DNA of 64,000 nt, from contig NZ_JACHNC010000001.1 of NCBI RefSeq assembly GCF_014205215.1, forward strand, positions 5,204,501 through 5,268,500. The letters run 5' to 3'. This document shows positions 1-9,704 of the stretch, one piece after another; position 1 is the stretch's first letter; the number at the start of each line of letters is the position of its first letter. A model generated the notes under the pieces. It made no database searches. It had not been told where the DNA came from and saw nothing but the letters and a program-made list of their open reading frames with translations. A program made the translations under genes and the position numbers. The DNA comes from Actinoplanes lobatus. GTDB lineage: Bacteria > Actinomycetota > Actinomycetes > Mycobacteriales > Micromonosporaceae.

Positions 1-335
1 TTCGTGACGTTCAGCCCGAGCGCGGTCAGCCCGCCGTCGGCGAACAGCAGACACTGCACGATCAGGACGGTGGCGACGCAGAGTGCCCCCACGTACGGCC
101 CGACGAGCATCACCGCGAGGGTGCCGCCCAGCAGGTGGCCGGAGACCCCGGGCAGGACCTGGAAGTTGAGCATCTGGACGGCGAAGATGAACGCGGCCAC
201 CAGACCGGCCATCGGCGCGAGACGATCGTCGAGGTCGAGCTTGGCGCGCCACACGCAGAACGCGAGGCCCACCGCCGCCACTATCAGGAAGATCGCGGAG
301 ACGGGACCGTCGACGATCCCGTTCGCGATGTGCAT
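1..335 (-). CDS. CbiM/NikM-type cobalt/nickel ECF transporter substrate-binding membrane subunit (partial, 3' end off window)
   Basis: Membrane S-component of an energy-coupling-factor importer for Ni2+ or Co2+. The reverse-strand reading gives MHIANGIVDGPVS and then hydrophobic segments including SGHLLGGTLAVMLVGP. In NikM/CbiM the metal is bound by the free N-terminus, His2 and His67; here the first residues are Met-His and the next conserved His falls exactly at residue 67. That fixes the start at 335 rather than at the in-frame ATG five codons upstream (350). About 111 residues are visible; the rest, and any CbiN/Q/O partners, lie off the left edge. A Nur-like box sits 45-61 bp upstream, favouring nickel over cobalt. 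The gap to the neighbouring gene is too short for a cobalamin riboswitch. Confidence 0.85.
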   Translation of the reverse strand, partial: MHIANGIVDGPVSAIFLIVAAVGLAFCVWRAKLDLDDRLAPMAGLVAAFIFAVQMLNFQVLPGVSGHLLGGTLAVMLVGPYVGALCVATVLIVQCLLFADGGLTALGLNVT

Positions 336-379
336 CGCCTGCGTGTCCATGGCGCCAGCATATGAGGACAACATGGTTG

Positions 380-396
380 TTGCATATCCTTGGCAA
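380..396. promoter_or_regulatory. Nur-like (nickel uptake regulator) box
   Basis: The sequence TTGCAT-ATCCT-TGGCAA lies in the 79-bp gap upstream of the CbiM/NikM gene. It matches the Streptomyces Nur consensus as I recall it (TTGCAA-N5-TTGCAA) at 10 of 12 positions with the right spacing. The match is seen in the sequence; binding by a Nur protein is inferred. Confidence 0.45.
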
Positions 397-414
397 CTGG
401 CGCAGTGATGATCT

Positions 415-1386
415 TCACCCGATCAGGACGTCGGCGACCTCCCGGCGCGGCGTCGGGTGGCCCTGGTGGCCGTACCCGATCCGGAGCGCGATCTGCGGGA
501 ACCCGGTCCGGCCCAGCGAACGCCGCAACTGGTCACGGGCCGCCGGCACCTCGATCGGCTGGGAGATCAGCGAACTCGCCAGCCCGGCGTCGGTCACCGT
601 CAACAGGATGTGCTGGAGCGCCTGGCCCGCCACCAGCTGGTCCAGCTTGCGGTCGCCGCCGGTGCCCAGGATGCCGACCAGCGGCTCCGGCTCGTAGTCC
701 CGGCCCGGCGCCCGGCGCCGTCCGCCGAAGTTGCGCTGCGGCAGCAGATCCTGTGTCTCCGCCACGGTCGCGGCCGCGCCCACCGGGATGCCGTCGAACG
801 CCGACTCGGTGTCCACCCAGGTGATCATCTCGGCCTGGTACTTGGAGTCCCGCCGCAGCACCCGGTCGGCGCTGTGCGCGATCTCCGAGAACCCGGTCAG
901 CGCCGTCATCCCGACCAGCAGGTCCAGCCAGGCGCCCTCCACCCGGGCCGCCTCGATCAGCCGGATCCGGACGTCGGCCGGCACCGGATCGGGCCAGAAC
1001 GGGTCACGGTTGCTGTGCCGGCGTTCGATCGCGGCGTACAGATCCCGCTCGAGGTAGGTGGGCGGCCGGCTCCGGCCGGGCGTGAGGCGGGCGATCACCT
1101 CCGGCTGCGCGCTGTCCGGAAGGAACATCACGTCGGCCGGGGTGCCACCCCAGGTCAGCGCCAGGCGGGCGTTGAAGGTCGCCGCGCCCAGAGCGAGCCG
1201 CATGGCCCAGCCTCCGCCGTCGGCCACGGACAACTGCCGCCCCGGATCGGCCAGCACCTCGATGGCGCCGTCATTCAGGCGGAACGCCCACGGCTGGCTG
1301 TTGTACATGGAGGGAGCCTGGATGCCGGCCGCGGCGGCGCGCCGCAGGTCGGACTCGTCGTAGCGGGTCACAGCGTTCTCCTTCAC
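415..1386 (-). CDS. Acg-like nitroreductase family protein
   Basis: A 323-residue flavin nitroreductase-fold protein of the Acg/Rv3127-like family. In mycobacteria these are DosR-regulon proteins of unclear enzymology that probably sequester or use FMN. Supporting segments are the N-terminal IQAPSMYNSQPWAFRL (the family's S-x-x-N-x-Q-P-W motif), the central ERRHSNRDPF and the C-terminal PQIALRIGYG. The length is normal for the two-half Acg type. The start MKENAVTRYDES is taken because the next candidate would cut into the conserved helix. Its upstream region holds a DevR-type box 41 bp before the start, and the DevS-like kinase gene ends just beyond that box on the same strand. Membership of a hypoxia/NO regulon is therefore likely; the catalytic role is not known. 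Confidence 0.85.
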   Translation of the reverse strand: MKENAVTRYDESDLRRAAAAGIQAPSMYNSQPWAFRLNDGAIEVLADPGRQLSVADGGGWAMRLALGAATFNARLALTWGGTPADVMFLPDSAQPEVIARLTPGRSRPPTYLERDLYAAIERRHSNRDPFWPDPVPADVRIRLIEAARVEGAWLDLLVGMTALTGFSEIAHSADRVLRRDSKYQAEMITWVDTESAFDGIPVGAAATVAETQDLLPQRNFGGRRRAPGRDYEPEPLVGILGTGGDRKLDQLVAGQALQHILLTVTDAGLASSLISQPIEVPAARDQLRRSLGRTGFPQIALRIGYGHQGHPTPRREVADVLIG

Positions 1387-1427
1387 TGTCCCCTCCCACG
1401 GTGCCCGTTGAGGGCATCGATGGTTAA

Positions 1428-1441
1428 GGGCCGAAGGTCCC
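1428..1441 (-). promoter_or_regulatory. DevR/DosR-type box upstream of the nitroreductase
   Basis: Read on the gene strand the site is GGGACCTTCGGCCC. It differs at one position from the box between devS and devR and resembles the mycobacterial DosR core GGGAC-TWWA-GTCCC. It sits 41 bp upstream of the nitroreductase start and 2 bp past the devS stop codon, so the nitroreductase probably has its own promoter. Confidence 0.6.
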
Positions 1442-1443
1442 GG

Positions 1444-4160
<2,717 letters not shown>

Positions 4161-4168
4161 ATCCGGCC

Positions 4169-5536
4169 ATGGCGATCGTGATCATCGGAGCCGGCATCGG
4201 CGGCCTCACCACCGCGCTGAGCCTGCACGCGGCCGGATTCCCGGACATCGCGGTCTACGAGCGGGCCGAGAAGCTGCGGCCGCTCGGGGTGGGGATCAAC
4301 CTGCTGCCGCACGCGGTGCGCGAGCTGACCGAGCTGGGCCTCGGGGAGCGGATCGGGAAACGGGGCGTCGCCCCGGGGACGCTCGCCTACTACAACCGCT
4401 TCGGCCAGCCGATCTGGAGCGAGCCGCGGGGAATCGCGGCGGGATACCGGTGGCCGCAGGTGTCGGTGCATCGTGGTCGGTTGCAGATGGAACTGCTGGC
4501 CGCGGTCGAGGAGCGCCTCGGCCCCGGAACCGTCCGCACCGGCCACCGTCTGCTGGCCGTCGAGGCCGCCTCGGCTGCCGGGGTCGGCGGGCCTTTCGGG
4601 GCCGCCACGGCCGGCCGGGCCGGTGGGGTGGCGCGGTTCGCGGCGGCCGGGGGCGAAGTGGCGGTCGCGGCCGAGGTGATCGTCGGGGCCGATGGGATGC
4701 AGTCGGCGCTGCGGCGGCAGTGGTACCCCGGTGAGGGCGAGCCGGTCTGGAACGGGCTGACCCTGTGGCGCGGCACCGCCCGGATGCCCGGGTTCCTCGA
4801 CGGCCGCACGATGATCATGGCGGGTGACGCCGGGCAGAAATTCGTGGCCTACCCGATCGGGGCGCCGGACGCCGACGGCAATGCCGAGATCAACTTCATC
4901 GCGGAGCGGCGGACCCGCGGCTTCGCGGGCGAGAACGCCGACTGGAACCGGGCCGTCGACCCACAGCCGATCATCGACCTCTTCCGGGACTGGCGATTCC
5001 CCTGGCTCGACGTGCCGGCCCTGCTGGCCGCGGCCGGCGAGATCCTGGAATACCCCATGGTGGACCGCGACCCGGTCGACCGCTGGACGCACGGCCACGC
5101 CACGCTGCTCGGCGACGCCGCCCACCCCATGTACCCGAACGGCTCCAACGGGGCGTCGCAGGCGATCCTCGATGCCCGTACCCTCGCATTTCATCTGGCC
5201 ACCAGCGAGACCGCGGCAGAAGGCCTGGCCGCCTACGAGGCCGCGCGCCGCCCGGCCACGACGGCGCTGGTGCTGAGCAACCGGCGGCAGGGCCCCGAAC
5301 AGGTGATGGTCCTGGCCCACGAGCGGGCGCCGCGGGGGTTCGCGCACATCCACGACGTTCTCACCCCGGACGAGCTCACCGAGATCGCCACCGGCTACAA
5401 GAAGGCGGCCGGCTTCCACCCGGACGCCCTCAACAACCGGCCCTCGCTCACCCCGCCCGGTGCCCTCGACAACCGGCCCTCGCCCGCCTCACCCCGCGTG
5501 CCCGGCCTCGTGGATGAGGGCCGCTTCCGTGAGTGA
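4169..5536 (+). CDS. PhzS-type FAD-dependent monooxygenase
   Basis: A class A flavoprotein hydroxylase of about 455 residues, closely related in pattern to PhzS and the salicylate/3-hydroxybenzoate hydroxylases. The FAD Rossmann motif VIIGAGIGGLTTALSLHAAG is at the N-terminus, followed by PLGVGINLLPHAVREL, the VGADG segment, WRGTARMPGFLDG and the second FAD motif LLGDAAHPMYPNGSNGASQAI. These match the PhzS family region by region. The true aromatic substrate is unknown, and no phenazine genes are nearby. ATG 4169 is chosen because it directly precedes the Rossmann strand. The last 35 residues contain a small duplication (NNRPSLTPPG / DNRPSPASP) beyond the usual family end. The downstream MarR gene overlaps the 3' end, so it probably belongs to the same small operon. 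Confidence 0.85.
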   Translation: MAIVIIGAGIGGLTTALSLHAAGFPDIAVYERAEKLRPLGVGINLLPHAVRELTELGLGERIGKRGVAPGTLAYYNRFGQPIWSEPRGIAAGYRWPQVSVHRGRLQMELLAAVEERLGPGTVRTGHRLLAVEAASAAGVGGPFGAATAGRAGGVARFAAAGGEVAVAAEVIVGADGMQSALRRQWYPGEGEPVWNGLTLWRGTARMPGFLDGRTMIMAGDAGQKFVAYPIGAPDADGNAEINFIAERRTRGFAGENADWNRAVDPQPIIDLFRDWRFPWLDVPALLAAAGEILEYPMVDRDPVDRWTHGHATLLGDAAHPMYPNGSNGASQAILDARTLAFHLATSETAAEGLAAYEAARRPATTALVLSNRRQGPEQVMVLAHERAPRGFAHIHDVLTPDELTEIATGYKKAAGFHPDALNNRPSLTPPGALDNRPSPASPRVPGLVDEGRFRE

Positions 5537-5972
5537 GTTCGACGCGGCGCGGCTCGCGGCGGTCATCTCGCCGTTGCGGCGGACACTGCTGGCGGCCGCG
5601 CGGGCCGCCGAACATCTGCCGGAGATCCCGGACGCGCAGATCGAGATCATCCGGGCGCTGCCGCGCGGCGCCGTCACCACGCCCGGCGAACTGGCCGACC
5701 GGCTCGGGCTGAGCCGTCCGGCGGTCAGCAACCTGCTCACCGCCATGGAGACCGCCGGGCTGGTGGAACGCCGCCCCCGGCCGGGGAACCGGCGGCAGGT
5801 CGAGGTCCTCGCCACCGCGAAGGCCCTCAACCTCTTCGACCGTTTCGACCTGGCCAGCGGCGATCTCGTCGCGTACGCGGCGGCCACCCTCACCGCCGCC
5901 GACCGGGCCGCGCTCGCCGCCGCCGTACCCGCACTGGAACGGCTCCGCGACGCGCTCACCGAACAGCGATAA
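5529..5972 (+). CDS. MarR-family transcriptional regulator
   Basis: A winged-helix regulator of about 147 residues. The HTH core reads VTTPGELADRLGLSRPAVSNLLTAMETAGLVERRPRPGNRRQVEV, a clear MarR DNA-binding domain, flanked by helices that would form the dimer. GTG 5529 overlaps the monooxygenase stop by 8 bp; ATG 5514 is an alternative. MarR proteins next to aromatic monooxygenases usually repress them until a phenolic ligand binds, so it probably controls this operon. The ligand is unknown. Confidence 0.85.
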   Translation: MSEFDAARLAAVISPLRRTLLAAARAAEHLPEIPDAQIEIIRALPRGAVTTPGELADRLGLSRPAVSNLLTAMETAGLVERRPRPGNRRQVEVLATAKALNLFDRFDLASGDLVAYAAATLTAADRAALAAAVPALERLRDALTEQR

Positions 5973-5999
5973 CGCCAGTCCCCCCGTAAGGAGCCCCGC

Positions 6000-7748
6000 A
6001 TGAGCACGCTCCGCCAGCGACTGTCCCGTTGGGTGCAGTCGTGGACCCTCAAAGGCCTGACCCCCGGCCCGTACGACATCGAGCTCCGCAAAGACCTGCG
6101 CGTCCCCATGGACGACGGCGTGGAACTGCTCGCCGACCTGATCACGCCTATCGGGGCGACCGATCCGGGGCTGCCGACCATCGTGATCCGCGGCCCGTAC
6201 GGCCGTCGCGGCATGGTGGCGGGCCAGGCGCGGGCGCTGGCCCGGGAGGGGTTCCCGGTGCTGTTCCAGAGCTGCCGCGGCACGTGGGGCTCCGGTGGCG
6301 TCTTCACCCCGCAGATCGACGAGCAGCGCGACGGCATGGCCACCCACCGCTGGGTGCGCGAGCAGCCCTGGTGCACCGGCCGGGTCGTCACGTTCGGCCC
6401 GAGCTACATGGGTTTCACCCAGTGGGCGGTCGCCGGCCGGATGACGGTGGACGACCCGGAGAACGCGCCGGACGCCCTCTGCCTGCTCGTCACGATGCCC
6501 GACTTCGGGGCGATCACCTGGGACAACGCCGCTTTCTCGCTGCGCAACGCGCTGGGCTGGACGCAGATGATGAGCCGGATGATCAACCGGGAGATGCTGT
6601 CGCTGTTCCTCGGCATGCTGCGCCCGGACCGGAAGCTGCTGCGCGGTTTCGGCACGCTCCCGCTCAGCAGCGGCGACACCGTGGCCACCGGGCGTGCGGT
6701 GCACTGGTACCAGGACTGGGTGGCCCACGAGCGGCTCACCGACGACTACTGGACCGGGCAGTCGCACACCGCCTCGGTCACCGACATCACCGCCCCGATC
6801 TACATGATCACCGGCTGGTACGACATCTTCCTGCCCTGGCAGCTGCGGAACCACGCCACGCTGACCGGGGCCGGCCGCCCACCGCTGCTCACCATCGGAC
6901 CGTGGGGGCACTCGGCGCCGGAGATGGGCGCCGTCGCCATCCGGGAGACCACGGCGTTCCTGCGGGAGAACTTCGCCGGGGAGCCGGACGGCCGCACCGC
7001 CCCGGTCCGCGCCGACCGCACTGGCACCGCCCCGGTCCGCGTTGACCGCACTGGCGCCGACCGCGCCGCCCCGGTCCGCGCCTATCTCACCGGCGCCGGC
7101 CGGTGGCACGACCTGCCGTCCTGGCCGCCGCCGGGCACCGCCACCCGGGCCTGGCATCTGCACGAGACAGGCCGCCTGCATCCGGACGTGCCGGACGGGG
7201 GAGTGTCCTCGTACGTCTACGACCCGGACGACCCCACCCCCGCGGTCGGCGGCCCGAGCCTGGAACCGAAACAGGGCCCCGTCGACAACGCCGCCCACGA
7301 GGCCCGCGCCGACGTGCTGGTCTTCCGCGGCGACCGGCTGGCTGCGCCGGTGACGATCGCCGGAACGCCGGTGGCCCGAATCCGGTTCCGGTCGTCGCGG
7401 CCGAGCTTCGACGTTTTCGTACGGATCTGCGACGTCCACCCGGACGGCCGGTCGATGAGCGTCTGCGACGGCATCCGCCGGATCGGCGGCATCGCGGCCG
7501 CGGACCCCGGCCCGGACGAGAACGGCTTCCGCGAGGTGACGGTGGATCTGTGGCCGGCGTTCCACACGTTCGCGGCCGGGCACCGGATCAGCGTCCAGGT
7601 CAGCTCGGGGGCGCATCCCCGCTACGCCCGCAACCCGGGCTCGGGCGAGCCCGCCGCGACGGCGGCCGAAACCCATCGCGCCACCCAGGAGGTCTCGCAC
7701 GCCGCGGCCCACCCGTCCCACATCGACCTGCCGGTGTGGCCGTCGTGA
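6000..7748 (+). CDS. CocE/NonD-family alpha/beta hydrolase (X-Pro dipeptidyl-peptidase-like)
   Basis: A 582-residue serine hydrolase of the CocE/NonD family, which hydrolyses esters, acylated antibiotics or X-Pro peptides. The nucleophile elbow GPSYMG holds Ser135, preceded by the oxyanion region FQSCRGTWGSGG. The C-terminal jelly-roll domain (PDP_C) has VARIRFRSSRPSFDVFVRICDVHPDGRS and FAAGHRISVQVSSGAHPRYARNPGSG. The start follows AAGGAG. There is no signal peptide, so it is probably cytoplasmic. Residues about 333-354 contain a duplicated TAPVRADRTG unit inserted before the native PVRAYLTGAGRW strand. The natural substrate cannot be read from the sequence; the neighbours (PhzS-type oxygenase, DUF3237) suggest catabolism or detoxification of an aromatic compound. 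Confidence 0.85.
   Translation: MSTLRQRLSRWVQSWTLKGLTPGPYDIELRKDLRVPMDDGVELLADLITPIGATDPGLPTIVIRGPYGRRGMVAGQARALAREGFPVLFQSCRGTWGSGGVFTPQIDEQRDGMATHRWVREQPWCTGRVVTFGPSYMGFTQWAVAGRMTVDDPENAPDALCLLVTMPDFGAITWDNAAFSLRNALGWTQMMSRMINREMLSLFLGMLRPDRKLLRGFGTLPLSSGDTVATGRAVHWYQDWVAHERLTDDYWTGQSHTASVTDITAPIYMITGWYDIFLPWQLRNHATLTGAGRPPLLTIGPWGHSAPEMGAVAIRETTAFLRENFAGEPDGRTAPVRADRTGTAPVRVDRTGADRAAPVRAYLTGAGRWHDLPSWPPPGTATRAWHLHETGRLHPDVPDGGVSSYVYDPDDPTPAVGGPSLEPKQGPVDNAAHEARADVLVFRGDRLAAPVTIAGTPVARIRFRSSRPSFDVFVRICDVHPDGRSMSVCDGIRRIGGIAAADPGPDENGFREVTVDLWPAFHTFAAGHRISVQVSSGAHPRYARNPGSGEPAATAAETHRATQEVSHAAAHPSHIDLPVWPS
6996..7094 (+). repeat. 30-bp in-frame tandem repeat inside the CocE gene
   Basis: Two 30-bp units (6996-7025 and 7026-7055) differ at only two bases. 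A third, diverged unit (7065-7094) encodes the native PVRAYLTG strand. The repeats add about 23 residues in frame. They look like slippage copies of the strand that starts the domain linker. Confidence 0.8.
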
Positions 7749-7797
7749 CCGGGCTGGGTGATCCGTGCCGACCTGCCGGTGTGGCCGTCGTGACCGG
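7724..7797 (+). repeat. 29-bp direct repeat spanning the end of the CocE gene
   Basis: An identical 29-bp sequence at 7724-7752 and 7769-7797 (45-bp spacing) covers the last codons and stop of the hydrolase gene. The second copy lies in the short gap before the DUF3237 gene. It is a local duplication, not a mobile element; no flanking transposase was seen. Confidence 0.85.
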
Positions 7798-7875
7798 TCC
7801 GGCGACCCGCGCCCACCCGCGGGTATGGCCGCCGGCGATGCGCGCGTCCCGAGTGGACCCGCTGGGACGGCCGTC

Positions 7876-8340
7876 ATGAGCGCGCCGGCGATCCCCGGGC
7901 TGGAGGCCGCGTTCGACGTCGAGGCGCGGCTCGGCCCGCTGGAGGACCACGGCGCGACCCGGGCCGGCCACCGGCGGGTGGTGCCGATCATCGGCGGCCG
8001 GGTGTCCGGTCTCTTCACGGCCGAGGTACTGCCCGGCGGCGCCGACTGGCAGGTGGTCCGCCCGGACGGCGCCATCGAGATCGACACCCGCTACTCGGCG
8101 CGGACGGCGAACGGCTCGCACGTCTACATCCGCACCTTCGGCGTCCGCAGCGGCCGCCCGGAGATCCTGGAGTCCCTGCTGCGCGGCGACCCGGTGTCAC
8201 CGTCCGACTATTACTTCCGCCTGGCCGTCCAGCTGGAGACCGCCGACCCGGCCCTCACGGTCCTGGAACAGTCGATCTTCGTGGCCTCCGCCGTCCGCGA
8301 GGCGAACCTGGTCCGCTACACGGCTTACCTTGTCACCTGA
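7876..8340 (+). CDS. DUF3237 family protein
   Basis: A 154-residue protein matching the DUF3237 (UPF0311) pattern: VPIIGGRVSGLFTAEVLPGGADWQVVRPDGAIEIDTRYSARTANG in two parts, then VYIRTFGVR and the FRLAVQLETAD-type strand. Members are small beta-barrel proteins without an established reaction, often next to aromatic degradation or oxidoreductase genes. ATG 7876 is used because homology starts within a few residues of it; earlier in-frame codons fall in the duplicated spacer. It is probably the last gene of the monooxygenase/MarR/CocE cluster. Confidence 0.8.
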   Translation: MSAPAIPGLEAAFDVEARLGPLEDHGATRAGHRRVVPIIGGRVSGLFTAEVLPGGADWQVVRPDGAIEIDTRYSARTANGSHVYIRTFGVRSGRPEILESLLRGDPVSPSDYYFRLAVQLETADPALTVLEQSIFVASAVREANLVRYTAYLVT

Positions 8341-8366
8341 GCCTGACCGGGCGGCTGGCGCCGCAC

Positions 8367-8585
8367 GGTCCGAGCCGGGTGGCTGGCGCCGTACGGGTCA
8401 CCGGGTCCGGCTGGTTTCCAGGGTGGTTTCGGGGGCGATGGTCCGAGCCGGGCGGCTGGCGTCGCTCGGGTCACCGGGTCCCGCTGGTTTCCAGGGTGGT
8501 TTCGGGAGCGATGGTCCGAGCCGGGCGGCTGGCGTCGCTCGGGTCACCGGGTCCGGCTGGTTTCCAGGGCTGTTTCGGGGGTCTT
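8367..8585. repeat. 73-bp tandem repeat, about three copies
   Basis: Units begin with GTCCGAGCCGGG at 8368, 8441 and 8514 and are nearly identical, including GTCACCGGGTCC and GGCTGGTTTCCAGGG. The period is 73 bp, not a multiple of three, so the open frames across it are accidental. There are no spacers, so it is not CRISPR. It lies directly after the DUF3237 stop codon. Confidence 0.88.
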
Positions 8586-8969
8586 GCGGGACCGTTCGTG
8601 GGCAGGTAAGCCCGGCGGGCGCGGCAGAGGCTGGAGTCGCAGTGGCTCGCGTGGAGCGGGCGGAACTGCCTTGAAAGGGCGGGGCGGGCACTTTCGTACG
8701 ATAAAGGGGTGTTAATGAGTCTTTGATCTGGCTGCCCACGGCCGAATCTGCATTCCCTCGCCAGCTGGGCGCGTCACCCGGAGCGATCTTGATCGATTTA
8801 TCACCGGTTTAGGTGGCAAATCGTTCAAGGTCACACAACGTCGGCATGTAAAGCGGGCAAAACGGGCGCCTATTTCCGGTGAAAGCCGCATTTTCGCCTA
8901 GCGCGGCGGTCGGCGCCCCCGTTCGGCGATTCGCCCGACCCAAGAACCGCAAACACCAAGAAGAAGACT
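8586..8969. other. Non-coding, comparatively A+T-rich gap
   Basis: No open frame with actinobacterial codon usage was found. Base composition is clearly lower in G+C than the flanks, with stretches such as ATCTTGATCGATTTATCACC. It lies downstream of pflA and of the cluster on the other strand, so it may hold terminators or an unannotated RNA, but I see no T-tailed hairpin. Confidence 0.5.
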
Positions 8970-9704
8970 CTAATAGACAGTGAGGCCGTGGGCGCGGAAC
9001 TGGGCGCGGACCCGGTCGAGCAGCGCGGGGGTGGGCGCGTCGGTGCCGGCCAGCGGGAATGGCTGGTTGAGGGCGGCGTACTTGGCGGCGCCGAGGCGGT
9101 GGAACGGCAGGACCTCGACGCGTTCGACGGTGCTGATCGAGGCGGCGATGGCGGCTACCGCGTCGACGTTCTCGACCGTGTCGGTGAGACCCGGGACCAG
9201 GACGAAACGGACCCAGATCGGGATGCCGCGGTCGGCCAGGCGGTGCGCGAAGCTCACGGTCGGTTCGAGGGTTCCGGTACGTGTGACGCGGTGGTACGTC
9301 TCCTCGTCGCCGGCCTTGATGTCGAGCAGTACCAGGTCGGTGACGTCGAGCAGTTCGTCGGACGCCTTGGCGCCCAGGTAGCCGCTGGTGTCGAGGGCGG
9401 TGTGCAGTCCCCGCTCCTGGCACCGGGTGAAGATCTCGCGGACGAAGTCGGGTTGTTGCAGGGCCTCGCCGCCACTGATGGTGACACCGCCGTGCGCGAC
9501 CTTGATGAAGCGTTCGTAGCGCTGGATTTCGGTCATCAGTTCGTCGGCGTCCATGATCTGCCCGCTGCGCCGGAACCACGTGTCGGGGCTGTGGCAGTAC
9601 TGGCAGCGCAGCGGGCAGCCGGCCAGGAACGCGACGAATCGCGTTCCCGGCCCGTCGACGCCCGTGGAGACGTCGAACGAATGCACGCTCCCGGTGACGG
9701 TCAC
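8970..9704 (-). CDS. pflA: Pyruvate formate-lyase activating enzyme (radical SAM)
   Basis: A 244-residue radical-SAM enzyme that abstracts H from the catalytic glycine of PFL. The N-terminal C30-x3-C34-x2-C37 cluster motif ([16 protein letters not shown]) is that of the PflA family, followed by [14 protein letters not shown] (the GGE motif) and [10 protein letters not shown]. The gene overlaps the pflB stop codon by 4 bp and is translationally coupled to it. As a strictly anaerobic, oxygen-sensitive system in an otherwise aerobic type of organism, it fits control by the DevR-like regulator. Confidence 0.95.
   Translation of the reverse strand: MTVTGSVHSFDVSTGVDGPGTRFVAFLAGCPLRCQYCHSPDTWFRRSGQIMDADELMTEIQRYERFIKVAHGGVTISGGEALQQPDFVREIFTRCQERGLHTALDTSGYLGAKASDELLDVTDLVLLDIKAGDEETYHRVTRTGTLEPTVSFAHRLADRGIPIWVRFVLVPGLTDTVENVDAVAAIAASISTVERVEVLPFHRLGAAKYAALNQPFPLAGTDAPTPALLDRVRAQFRAHGLTVY

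Noticed and set aside
336..414. Cobalamin riboswitch before CbiM/NikM
   Set aside because: The gap is only 79 bp, too short for a B12 riboswitch, and it lacks the conserved B12 box.
5448..8087. 879-codon frame on the minus strand
   Set aside because: It mirrors the CocE, MarR and DUF3237 genes, which have conserved motifs; it is a typical high-G+C shadow frame.
8367..8585. CRISPR array
   Set aside because: Repeats are contiguous with no spacers, and no cas genes are near.
8330..8674. Frame through the 73-bp repeats as a gene
   Set aside because: The period is not a multiple of three, and the translation has no protein-like conservation.
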